A DNA stretch of 64,000 nucleotides from Dichotomocladium elegans (lineage: Eukaryota; Mucoromycota; Mucoromycetes; Mucorales; Lichtheimiaceae): positions 186,001-250,000 of the forward strand of contig JAIXMN010000010.1 in NCBI GenBank assembly GCA_025716815.1. The letters run 5' to 3'. Made by a program: the position numbers and the translations under genes. Each line of letters starts with the position of its first letter. Position 1 is the stretch's first letter. The notes below the pieces were generated by a model. The model had not been told where the DNA came from and ran no database searches. It saw nothing but the letters and a program-made list of their open reading frames with translations. This document shows, in pieces, positions 48,881 to 60,448 of the stretch.

Positions 48881-51800
48881 ATGATGAAGACAAGGTGTAT
48901 ATATTTCGTCATTACTCTTTTTGTCCTAGCGTTCGAATCTAGCAGCGGTTACTTCCTCGCACCTGCGTTGCGCGCCAAGATGCCTATATTCAGAGAACTG
49001 GCGTCAGCGCAACGAAATCAATCCTCCGTCTTTATTTGTGATAGAGCTCCTGGGTTGCTTAGACGATATTTCAGCGGGATTTATGAACTCACCCTAACGA
49101 ATGAAGCCTTCGAATTCAGCGAGTTACCACAACGAAACACTCTAGACTTTGTTAACCCTGATGCCTTGCTCCACGACAAAAGTAGCAATTCATTATTTTT
49201 ATTTGGGCACCCGTACCAGCCCAACAGCTTGTCAAACATCTCAGATATCGATTCGGTCTACCTAATCGTGTACCGTTATGATCTTTCCACCAACGAATGG
49301 ACCCGGGCGCCAATACCCTCTGGAAACATCACAAGCACAACAGCATGGCCTCCGAACAGAAGCTACTACTCCATTACCTACGATTCGGTTAACAACCAGG
49401 GTTATCTTAGCGGAGGCATTGGTTCTGACAGAAGGCCCTACAGGGATTTTTGGCGGATTGATTTCGTAGACGGAAATATCACGTTCACTAGGCTTATTGA
49501 CTTACCGAACACACGAGTATCTCATCAAATGGCTTTCCTCAGGTAATAACACCAATCATTTTTGTCTTTTACTCACCTACCCTGGAGCTCCTCTCGCTTG
49601 GACGAGTAACCTCTCTGCAATCATTATGAGTGCTAACCTCAATTCTTCTAGCGACGGCCGTATCTTAATTATCGGAGGCGGCCTGGTTCTGAACGAATAT
49701 TTTTTCACTCTAAAGCAAATTGATGTATACGACACGCGCGGGGCGAAATGGATAGATGTGGGGCCCGTGCTTACACACAATGCTTCACTTCCAAACTCAC
49801 TATCAGGCCATAATTTGGTTGTAGGTAGGGAAGATAAGATAAATCAGGATATCGCTTAAAGCTTTATTTAAAAAAAAAAAAACTTGGCAGACTCTTCCAG
49901 AAACAGGGTTATAGTGGTCAACGGTAAATATTTTTGTGAACTCCATAAAGTCCATCCTCTCCTCTATGCGTACATACAGATGTATGCTTTGATACTAATA
50001 CGCATGCACACATAAATATAGGAAATACTCGGTCTGAAGACAGCATATATTCGACGAGTGATCCACGTATATCCTTCCTTCTGCTGGACCTTACAACATG
50101 GACCTGGGATTTTGCAAATACTAGCGGTAAACTACCTGAAAAACGAGATAATGCTCTCGCGCATATCATGGGCCCCGACAATCTAATTTTTGCTTTCGGT
50201 GAACACACTGCAATACTAATAACATGATCTAGTATCTTCAACTAACAACATTATTCTCTTACATAGGGAAGGACTATGTCAATGAGTTCAATGACATCAA
50301 CGTCATGAACCTACACACGATGCATTGGGTCGAAACATTCAATGAAGAATCCCAGGAGAGATCAAGAGCAAGGACAAGGACAATTATTATTGTTGTTTTT
50401 TCCGCTGTACTAGGAATTTCTGTTCTCTGCGCCGGTTATTTTTGTTGGAAAGAAAAGGATACGATCAAAGAGAAGCTTGGAAACTCGAGCGGATTAGTTT
50501 GGAACCGACGGTAGGCATAAGCAGCTGCTCTCCTAAGTCATATCTGATTAAATCTTTCGGTGTAGGGAAGGAGAGCCTTTATGGACCGAATTTTCAAGAC
50601 TTTTTGTCATAGGGATTACGATTGCAAGCTTTGTAATCCTCGTTGTATTCGTCGTGAAACAAGTGCTTAGTAGTCCCATTATCGTACAAAGCTATACATT
50701 GCCGGCGGAAGAACTGGGAATTCCTGGTAGGCATCTTATCCCAATGCCAATCAATTAATTTCATCTAACACGACGTGACTTCCTGGAAAAGATTTCAGAT
50801 TATGCATCGACAATGTACTTGAGCAAGGCCTTGACGACATATTGTACTGTTCTTCTGCCTCTGGATTTGCGTGTGGTGGAGGCTTCTATCCACTTTCCCT
50901 GTCGCTATTTCGTCCTCTTGCATTCCACAAAAATGCCAGTTGTTATCTCTTTCGTGGATCAGAGAACTATACGCTATCCCCTGAACCGCTGAATTATCTA
51001 GGATCGAGTATCGAGGTTCTAATCAAAATTGATGAGATGTCTGCCAATACTACACCACCAATGCCAACTGCATACGTATCCGTATACCCAAGAGAAAAAG
51101 ACCCAAACGTGCTAGTCTACAATCTACCAGATGAGGACCAAATCACCATCGACGACAGAGAATACGACGATTGGATTACTGCTGAGCAGCGTGGAACTAC
51201 AGTCGGTAATCTCTACGAGATTAAGTTTTTTACATTAAACAACCTTGAATACAGCAGCGGATATCGTGACAGTCTCAATCCTACCGCCTGGAACCTCTTT
51301 GGTATCTTTTCAGAACGAACTCGAGCACCGCTCTTGGAAACGACTTTCAGTTCTTTACCTCCTGATATGGAACACGTAGAACAAATGGCACCTGGGATGT
51401 TCACTACAAGATTGCGGATCTTCCCGCATAAATTCGAAATCGAAGTTGAAGAGGAAGTCAAAGTCTATACATTCCTCGGCGCATTCGGTACAATCGGTGG
51501 TATCGCAGGTGTTCTCTTTTCGATAGAGGTTCTGCTGTTTGGCCAACGGCCACCGTCTCCGTGGGGTCTTATCCAGCGCTTTTCATTTGGTCGTATGCGT
51601 CTATCGCTGCTCCGAAGTTTACGCTCGGAATTCCAAACGACCAACGTCCCTCTTACTGACCCACTAGGTGCGGACCGATCGGAACCTGGGAGAATAGAGA
51701 GGATGGAGCAGCGTATGTGGACGCTCGAGAGAGTACTTGCAGCTTATCACATCAATGAAGATGTTTTCAAGGGTCTCAGCGATGCGGGAATGGACGAACG

Positions 51801-51942
51801 AATAAGTAACGGTGATGATAACGACCATAAAGACAAACAGATCATTGAGGACTCCTCGTCCGCTCTCCTCCGCCACCATTCCACCAATACAGCGTCTCTC
51901 CATAGCCGCCGTACCCATGCATACCATGATGGCATAATGTAA
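48881..51942 (+). CDS. Kelch-repeat receptor-like membrane protein, paralogue 2
   Basis: About eight exons give roughly 890 aa with the same plan as paralogue 1. Signal peptide MMKTRCIYFVITLFVLAFES; kelch blades (SSNSLFLFGHPY, NNQGYLSGGIGSDRRPYRDF, DGRILIIGGGLVLNEYFFTL, FNDINVMNLHTMHWVETFNE); TM1 (IIIVVFSAVLGISVLCAGYF); loop CWKEKDTIKEKLGNSSGL; TM2 (VIGITIASFVILVVFVV); second ectodomain with CIDNVLEQGLDD, SASGFACGGGFYPL and several NxS/T sequons; TM3 (FGTIGGIAGVLFSIEVLLFG); cytosolic tail with SPWGLIQRFSFGRMR, MEQRMWTLERVLAAYHINED and a Ser/His/Arg-rich end (LHSRRTHAY). Small exons around 49.9–50.0 kb (NRVIVVNG) are inferred by comparison with paralogues. All introns fall at equivalent places, so the copies arose by DNA duplication. 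No stops interrupt the joined frame; looks functional. Role unknown. Confidence 0.83.
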
Positions 51943-52419
51943 TACACTTATTGTAGGTCCTGTTATACATATTTACTATAAAATAAAATCACGTATAGTA
52001 AGGTATAATAATTAAAGCAATTTCCCGTCGATGGAGTAGCGATCTAAATAATAAATATCTTGATCTGCCATAAAGATAAAGCTGCATAACTTTCGCAGCC
52101 AGGCGGACCAAGAACACCGATACACCGTTAGTCCCACTGGCCTGGCAACATTGCCTTCGCCATTGCCTCACAGCAGCTCCACTGAAGCAAAAGGTTGTGG
52201 GGTTAGTACAAAAATTGAGGACTATGCGAAAAGAAAGTGGAAACGGGATTGTGAATTTTTCTGCGTTGCTTTACGGAATCACACACCAAAACAGAGCCAC
52301 GGTGTGGGAGCGAAGGTTATCCACCAAAAGAATACCTTTCATGGTAACTCAGATGATAGCGATATAAATAAAGACTGGTCATAGTGTAACACCGCCACTT
52401 GCGGGATGCTCAGCGCTTT
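51943..52419. other. 3' flank of kelch paralogue 2
   Basis: About 480 bp. The first 100 bp contains TCGATGGAGTAG(C)GATC, which is matched closely downstream of paralogue 3 (about 56087–56104). So the duplicated unit includes 3' flanking DNA. No gene is seen. Confidence 0.45.
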
Positions 52420-52870
52420 CAGATGATGGTTCTCGGGATTAGTATTTCATATTGAACATTCAGGTTTATGTTCTCCCAATGATAGAAAGGTTGACCGCGA
52501 CAGCGTTGAGATACGTGATGGAAAGTACTACAGTATATATATTTCTCAGAATCGATAATCGAGTTCAAGCATATAAAAGGAGCCTGGTGGGAAGCTGCAC
52601 CTTTAAACATGTATTACCGTCATTAAATGATTGCTGCCACCATGGTTGCACTTTAGTTGCAGGCCAATGCTTCTCCTTGTTTACAAAGGCAGTTGGCGGC
52701 CAACAATTTGCTAAAAATTATGCTGTAGATGGAGGACTTTCATTAGGTCATGAGTTAAAAGCGATACATCATAGAGGTACAGTATGGCATAGGCAGACGT
52801 GTTCTGTTATATATAAAATCTGATTCATGCATGTAATATTATGAATCCTGGATAGCAACTGAAGGATTTC
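52420..52870 (+). repeat. Diverged direct repeat, copy R3, upstream of kelch paralogue 3
   Basis: Third copy of the element described at 46.5 and 48.3 kb. Here one frame is open for 123 codons (52452–52823; MNIQVYVLPMIERLTATALR, then YVMESTTVYIFLRIDNRV…). It matches the readings of R1 and R2 in short blocks, supporting an originally coding nature. It is too short and too poorly characterised to call a gene. It ends about 140 bp upstream of the kelch gene. Confidence 0.58.
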
Positions 52871-53013
52871 AAAGAAGAACATACGTTCTGAATCTCTTGA
52901 GGGTGGCTTTTGGATTGTGTTACCATTGACCTATTTGGTAGCACTGTCATTCTCTTATTTGTATGACCGGAACCATCTTCTTTCACGCACCTCCTTTTCC
53001 GTTATTTACTAGG

Positions 53014-56001
53014 ATGAAAGCTAGAGATATCTTCTTAGACTTTACTCTGCTTCTCTTGGCGTTTGAGACTGTTTGCGCTTCCTTCTTTGCACCTAGAGTA
53101 CGTGTCAAGGTGCCCGCATTCCAGAAACTAGTGACAGCGCAAAAGAACCAATCCTCTTTCTATGTCTATGACGGAAACCCGGAATACTATGGACGAAACT
53201 TCAGTAGACTTTATGAATTCACCCTCTCCAATGAAAACTTCGAATTCAACGAAATACAACAAGCAAACCATATCGATTCCCCTTATAATGAAGCCATGGT
53301 TTATGACAGCAGCAGCAGCTCATTATTTTTGTTTCAAAAGCCGGCTGATGGTTCGGACCTCCTCCTCTCCGTGCACCGTTACAGTCCTTCCACCAATGAA
53401 TGGGCGCTTGTGTCACCACCCTCGGGAAATACCACGAATATAACTAACTGGCCATCGAGAAGAAATGATTTTGCCGTCGCTTACGACCCAGAGAAAAACC
53501 TGGCCTATCTTAGCGGGGGAGCGGGCTGGGAAGCCTGGGCCCACAATGACTTTTGGCAGATTGATTTCGCTGGCGGAAATATCCAGTTTAAGAAGCTAAT
53601 CGACCTACCAAGGCCACGAGGATTTCACCAAATGGCTTTCCTCAGGTAAAAAGTGCCACCCCGCCTTGGAATACTAACCATGGAGTTCCCCGTAGCCCTT
53701 AATAAGAAACTTTTTCACAAACGTGATTAACGCCGATATCAATTTCTCTAGCGACGGCCGTATTCTACTTATTGGAGGCATTTCAAAAGTTGACAGTGAT
53801 TTTATTCCGCTAAGTGAAATTGATGTCTACGACACACACGAGTCGAAATGGATCGGCATGCCACCTGCACGTTTAGGCGAGCCCGAGCTCCCAGCCTATC
53901 TGGCATATCATAGTTTAGCTACAGGTATGCATGTCATATTGGGAGATGGCTTAAAGTTTTGTAATAACACTCGGCAGACTTTTCTAGAAATAAGGTTATC
54001 GTGACCAGCGGTAATTACTCTTTGGGAATGGGTTCCTTCATGGATCACACCCTTCCCATCTACAAACGCTTTTAGGCATTAATACACAAACAAACACATG
54101 TAATTCAGGAATTGCTTATCTTAGCAATATCGAATACCTTACCGACGGGGTTCGGACACGTATGCTTGAACTGGATGTCACAGCATGGACCTGGAGGTTT
54201 TTCAATGCCGGCGGCGAGCCACCTCGACGGCGCGATAATGCTTTCAGTAATATCATGGACCCGAATTACCTAGTAATTGCTTTCGGTGAGTATAATGCAG
54301 TAATAATAAAATAAGCATGTCAGTGGCTGATGATTCTCTTTTTCTTTTACCTAGGCAAAGACGGTATCGAGGACTTCGATGACATCAACGTCCTGAAGCT
54401 GGATACGATGAACTGGATTGAAGGGTTCCATGATGAAGCTGATGCGAAGTCAAGGACAAATACGTGGATAATTATAGTTACTGTTTTATCCGTGATACTA
54501 GGAGTCTCTGTTCTCTGTGCCGCTTATTTCTGCTGGAAGGAAAAGAGCGCTATCAAAGAGAAATTCCAAAACTCTAGTGGATTCTTTTGGAGTCAACGGT
54601 ATGTTTTAAGGAACCGCTTTCCCTGAACCGTAGCTTGATCTGGTCCTTGTGATTAGAGAAGGTGAGCCATTATGGACCGAAATTTCAAGAATTTTGGTCA
54701 TGGGAGTCACGTTTGCCTGTTTTATACTCCTCGTTGTATTCGTTATGAAGCAAGTAATTGACAGCCCTTCGGTCATACAAAGCTACACATTGCCAGCATC
54801 GGATCTGGAAATTCCTGGTTAGCATTTTCTCGTCGCCTCTAATCATGAACCAAGGGTCTGACCTTTTTGAAAAGATATCAGAATATGCATTAGCAATACA
54901 AGTGAGTATTACCCTGATGACCAGGTGCTCTGCAAATCCGCATCGGGATATACATGTGCTGCAGACGTTCACAAACTTGACCTATCAATATTCCGTCCTG
55001 TTGCATTTCCCTATAACACGAGCTGCCATCTCATTCGCATCCCAGAAAATTATACGTTGAGCACCGACCCGCTGAACAATCTAGGATCCAAAATTGACTT
55101 TACGATGAACGTTTTTGGTGACGATGCCAATATGACGCTGTCAACGAGAATTGGGTACATATCCCTCTACTCCAGAGAAAAAGATCCAAACGTGCTAGTC
55201 TATAATCTATCCGGGGCGGACAAAATCACCATCAGCGATAAAGAATACGACGACTGGATCTATGCCGAGAAGAATGGAGAAGGGATCAGCAACAGCTATA
55301 AGATAGAGTTTTCTACCTTGAATAATGTTCAATACAGCATCGGATATCGCGACACTCTCAATCCTACCGCTTGGAATCTCTTTGGTATCCTCTCAGAACG
55401 AACACGATCTCTTCTCCTGGAAACGACCTTCAGCTCTTTACCTTCTGGTACAGGGGTGTCATCAGCAAAGTTGCGGATCTCTCCACATAACTTTGAAATC
55501 AAGGTTGAAAAGGAAATCAAGGTCTATACATTTCTTAGTGCATTCGGCACTATTGGTGGTATTGCTGGTGTTCTTTTTTCGATTGAGGTCCTGTTCTTTG
55601 GCCAACGCCCAGCGTCCCCATGGGGTTTTGTCCAGCGCTTTTCATTTGGCCGTATGCGCCGGTCGTTGCTGCAACAATTACGATCCAAGTTCCAGGCGAC
55701 AGATGTCCCCCTTATTGACCCTATAAACGCTGACAACTCAGAGTCAAACAGAGTGGCAAGAATAGAGCAGCGTATGTGGATGCTCGAGAGGATGCTCGCA
55801 GCTTACCATGTTAGCGAGGATGTCTTCAAGGGCCTCAGCGAAGCAAACATGTACGAACAAATAAGAAATGGTGACGATCACAATCACAGGGACAACCAAA
55901 TAATTGAAGATTCTTCTTCCTCTCTGCTCTCCCGTCATTCCACCATTGAAATGTCTCTCCATAGCCGCCGGTCCCATGCATATGATGATAATATAAAGTA
56001 A
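53014..56001 (+). CDS. Kelch-repeat receptor-like membrane protein, paralogue 3
   Basis: Same architecture as paralogues 1 and 2, about 880 aa. Signal peptide MKARDIFLDFTLLLLAFETV (an in-frame Met at 52963 would add 17 residues; 53014 aligns with the paralogues). Kelch region: SSSSLFLFQKPADGS, KNLAYLSGGAGWEAWAHNDF, DGRILLIGGISKVDSDFIPL and FDDINVLKLDTMNWIEGFHD. TM1 (IIIVTVLSVILGVSVLCAAY), TM2 (VMGVTFACFILLVVFVM), second ectodomain with CKSASGYTCAADVHKLDLS and sequons, TM3 (FGTIGGIAGVLFSIEVLFFG), tail SPWGFVQRFSFGRMRRSLL, IEQRMWMLERMLAAYHVSED, ending LHSRRSHAYDDN. It is in direct tandem with paralogue 2, about 1.07 kb away. Conservation is strongest in TM3 and the tail and weaker in the propeller, which suggests a conserved internal function with diversifying external surfaces (inference). 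Confidence 0.83.
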
Positions 56002-57156
56002 TATCGTCATTGTATGCCCGATACTACGTGCTGTACTCCAAAAAAGATTATGTATATTGACATATCAATAAATAAAGTAAAATCGCGTCGATGGAGTAGA
56101 GATCCGTTTGACGGCGAAGAATAAGAATACGCTCAATGCATCCTTTATTTTCAGCTAGCCACGACAGACATGCATCCAAATCAGTAGATGACAATAGAAA
56201 TGGCGGTTCAATGGCGATGACTCTTTATGGTAGAATTATCATCAGTGCTATTTATATGTGTATTATCTAGGATCATAAAAGGCTGTTGATTCATCCTTAA
56301 CGAAGCTGAAATAATATTCAATGGCAACTGAGTTGCTTGCCAACCTGCAATCAGCCGGCATTCTCTCCTCTTGGTTCGCGGTTGTCTAACTCTCAAGCTA
56401 CAATACAGTGTACAATCGCTTGATTTGGAGTTACTCAGCATTAACCACGAGAAAATCGATTCTTTTCGAATGTGCGAATGAGATTTCGATAACAGTACTC
56501 AGAGTTTGTATATAATGGCAGTGTTTTAGGAACTATGTTTGGAGAAGCTACCCAAGGAATCACATAGGAGCGCAGCCCTCAAGGGGTGTCTAGCCTACGA
56601 ACAACAATCGTCTTATAATTCAAATAAAAACATGTATACACCATAAGTGGAGAGAGAAGAAAAGTACAAGTTCCCGCAGGTATACTTAGTGTTTTCAAAA
56701 CGTGCCTTCTGGACAGCGCACAACAATACGTAAATCGTACGAGAACACCCGTAATATAGTTGATTCTCGAGCACCTAAAATTCAACATGACGTGGAATTG
56801 GATATCACAAAGATAAAGTTGTTTTCACGGATTTGTATGGAACGTTCGATAGTATGCTCTCTCAAGTAGTGCCCATTAGGAAATGAAGCTGTGCGATGTA
56901 TACCATCAAGAACAGGAAAATACCTATATAAAGGCACCGTCTTTCACTTATATTGACCTCGCTTAGTAATCGAAGATGAAGATGTACAAAGCCAAGGAGA
57001 TGAATTGCTATCGCGCTGTCTCTACTTAATTTTATATTGTCTTGCATTTTCTTTCTCAAAACAGAAAGCACCAAGCAGCGGTCGTCAATGCAGGAATACC
57101 ACAATAAAAAGTCAGCGGCCCAAAAATTTGTGCCAGGCTTCATCTCAAGCAACCTC
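56002..57156. other. spacer between kelch paralogue 3 and ARP5
   Basis: About 1.15 kb. The 3' flank motif shared with paralogue 2 is at about 56087–56104. Around 56.39–56.52 kb a segment (GATTTGGAGTTACT…TTCTTTTCGAATGTGCGA.TGA) resembles the first third of R2 and may be a fourth, truncated repeat copy. The ARP5 promoter must lie in the last few hundred bases; an in-frame upstream Met at 57087 also exists. Confidence 0.4.
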
Positions 57157-60100
57157 ATGGCCGAAGTTCCCATTTACACGCTCGATGAGAATGAATACGA
57201 AGTTCCCTACTATTACCCTCGTACCGATTACGTAGAATCCTATCAAGGCACAGACACAGCTATTGTGATTGATAATGGTATATATATTTGCTAAATCACA
57301 CTCACGTTTCTACCGTCAACTCTCCATGCTGCTCCTGCTTATACGCTATTACACCTTAGGCTCAAACCAATGCCGCGCTGGTTGGGCCGATGAATCCACG
57401 CCAAGCCGTATGTGAATGGACATTCTGGATCTTGTCGAATTCACTGACGCGTGGATTACGATATATAGTGGTATTCGACAATGTGGTGTCCAGGTACAAG
57501 GATCGCAAAGCAAATATAAACATGCTCTCAGTTGGCATGGACGTTTACGCCGATCCTGCTGGCCGCTCGAACGCACGATCACCTTTCGACAGCAATGTAG
57601 TCTGTGATTTCGATCGTATGGTGTGTATGCTATAGATTGCTGCTTTAACCTGAAAATGTCTGACATGACGTATCCCTTCAGGAAAACGTGCTTGATTACA
57701 TTTTTACAACGCTCGGTATCAGCGATAGCAGTATTGCGCATCCCATTGTGATGACCGAGCCAGTCTGTGTACCCCAATATAGCAGAAAGCGTAAGTGTGT
57801 GCCACAGAGGAACGTGTGGTTTGGATGCAAAAAAAAAAGTCTACAGCCACGAGTTTTTTTTTTTTTAAAAAAAAACAATGGACTTCATTACAGATATGCA
57901 TGAGCTTCTCTTTGAATGCTACGGTGTGCCGAAGGTGACTTTCGGAATTGATGCTCTTTTCAGCTATTATGCGAATGATGGACTGCAAGGATCCGATAAG
58001 GATGGCTATGGAGATATCATTGTGTCTGCCGGTCATAATGCTACCCATATTATCCCTACATTGCACGGCAAAGGCCTTTTGGAACGGACTGCGCGGTATG
58101 ATTGGAAATTCAGAATATGTGGGAAATGAGAATCTCATACATTTGAGAAAAGTATCTCTTATGGCGGCACGCAGGCTACGGACTACATGCTTAAGCTGAT
58201 GCAACTCAAATATCCAACGTTTCCTACAAAGATGACCATCCAACAAGCCCAGGTAACTGAACTATTTTCTTACACACGTCGACAAAGTGATATGGGTACT
58301 GAAGGACCCCCATCAAAAAAGGACCTAGTGCATACTCAGGTCATGGTGGCAGAAGACTATCAAGAAACGCTAAAGAAGATTGAGAACCGAGACACATTTG
58401 ACGAGTTTGATCGTATTATTCAGTTCCCGTATACGGTCCCTGTGAGTGGTAGCAGAAAAACAATGGATGCAGGAAAGTGACATGTGATATTGGCGTAGGT
58501 CATCGAAGAGAAAACAGAGGAGGAATTGGCAAGACAGGCTGCAAAGAAGGAAGAGAATGCTCGGAGACTACGCGAAGCTGCCGCACGGTCACGATTAGAA
58601 AAGGTGAAGGGGAGATATATTTGCATGGATACGATAGGTGCTTATATCATTTATATGTGTTAGCTTGTGGCAAGAGAACAAGAGCATGAGGCATTCACGG
58701 AATTAAAGAACTCCAAGGCAATCATGACAAAGAAGGATTGGATGGTTTGTTTAAAGTGGTGCGGTGGATTAGGATTGAATATTGAACATACTAACAAACA
58801 AAATATCAGGCACGACTAAAAGAAGCCGGTTTCAAAGATGAGATGGATCTAGATGATACCATTAAAACAATAGAGGATGCGATCCAGCGGGCTAGAAACA
58901 AGGAGCTGGGCATCGATGAGAATGAAGAGAAGGTGCGCGAATTCATGGTTATGCCATAGTTTCTTGATTGCTCATACGTTGAATTCATAGGAACCACCAG
59001 TTACAACCCTTATTGACATACCTGACGACCAACTCAGCGAAGCTGAACGTAAAGAAAAGCGTAAGCAGAAACTGATGAAAGCCAATTATGATGCACGACA
59101 GCGGGCCAAGAAAGCAAAAGAGGAAGCGAAGGCGCAAGAGGTATAGAAGGCGTTTTTTTAAAACTTGGGTCAAGTGCTCATCAGTGCTGTAGGAAGAACA
59201 AGCGCGACTTGAAGAGGAAAAGCGACTGCGCGACCCGGAGAAATGGGTTGAAGAAATCAAAGAGAAACGCCAAGCCGTAGTGGATCGGATCAGAAAGCGC
59301 AGACGTCTCGCAATGGAACTAGCAGATCGTAGAAGTCGGGCGTCGCAGCTCCGAATGCGATCTATCGCAAACCTTGCAAGTGACACACCGTCACCAAAAC
59401 GCCGAAGGAGGGGACAAGAGGGTAGGGATGATTACGAGACTGTTCGCTAAAAAAACAGATCTGATGGTGACGTTTAGAGGATACGTTTGGCGCGGATGAT
59501 GAGGATTGGTCGATTTACAGAGAAATTGTAAGTGTCGCTGGTTGTGTTCGTAGGGCGCAAATATGCTAATGGGTGGCGATAGAGCCGAGAAGACGAATCA
59601 GACGAAGAGGAGGAAGACATGTCCATGCTTAACCACTACGAGTCCATGTTGCTGCAATACGATCCCGACTTTTTGCCAGAGCATTCTTATGAGGCGACCT
59701 CGTCGCCGACGAACACATTAATGCACCTTCTTGCTCGTGGAAAGTATCCACCGTATGATCCTACAGATCTCGGACAGATGCACCAGCTACATGTGAATAT
59801 TGAGCGAGTGCGCGTTGGCGAAGTCCTCTTCCAGCCCAGCATTGTCGGACTGGACCAGGCAGGCTTAATTGAGACAATGCACGAAGTCGTCAAGTCGTTC
59901 AGCCCTGTGAAGAGCAAACAAGTAGTTAAGGTAACGAACAAAGTTGGAGCAGATGTCGACCGATAAAGAACAGAGCTAACGAGGACGATAGAATATTTTT
60001 ATCACTGGAGGTTTTAGCAGCTTGCCGGGGCTCTCGAACCGGATTTCCACGTCCTTGCGCTCGATTCTCCCAGTTGGAACGACGTTTGAAGTAAAGCGGG

Positions 60101-60249
60101 CCAAGGACCCACTCCTTGATGCATGGAAGGGAGCTGCCTTGTTTGCGCGGAACAAGGATTATGGGAAATACGCAGTCAGTCGCCAAGAATATGAAGAGTA
60201 TGGAGGAGAATATATCAAGGAACACGGGCTCGGCAATGTTTTCCGATAG
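57157..60249 (+). CDS. ARP5: Actin-related protein 5 (INO80 chromatin remodeller subunit)
   Basis: Subunit of the INO80 complex, where with Ies6 it couples ATP hydrolysis to nucleosome sliding in the nucleus. About 15 exons give about 725 aa. The actin-fold start TAIVIDNG|SNQCRAGWADE, then VSRYKDRK, VYADPAGRSNARSPFD, VCDFDRM|ENVLDYIF, IAHPIVMTEPVCVPQYSRK and HMHELLFECYGVPKVTFGID are diagnostic of Arp5. DIIVSAGHNATHIIPTLHGK is the second phosphate-binding region. A long charged insertion follows (about residues 280–560, Arg/Lys/Glu-rich coiled coil, with RRRLAMELADRRSRASQLRM), typical of Arp5. The conserved DTFGADDEDWSIY motif comes next, then the C-terminal actin part NIFITGGFSSLPGLSNRIST, ending HGLGNVFR. 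Start chosen at 57157 (MAEVPIYTLDENEYEVPYYY); 57087 would add about 23 residues. Confidence 0.95.
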
Positions 60250-60448
60250 AGAACATGTGTGTACATTCCAAGTCATAAAAAGAAATTCAGCAATAGACTT
60301 GTGTCCTTTTTGTAGACGCGGAAGGGGTGCGAGAGGTGAAATACACTTGATATGGAAGCTCATCTTTGACGATCATCTACAGTCCGCCCATGCTCTCTAA
60401 TTACTTTTCCGTTTTTTCCTTTTCACGATTATCCGCATGTGAGAACTT

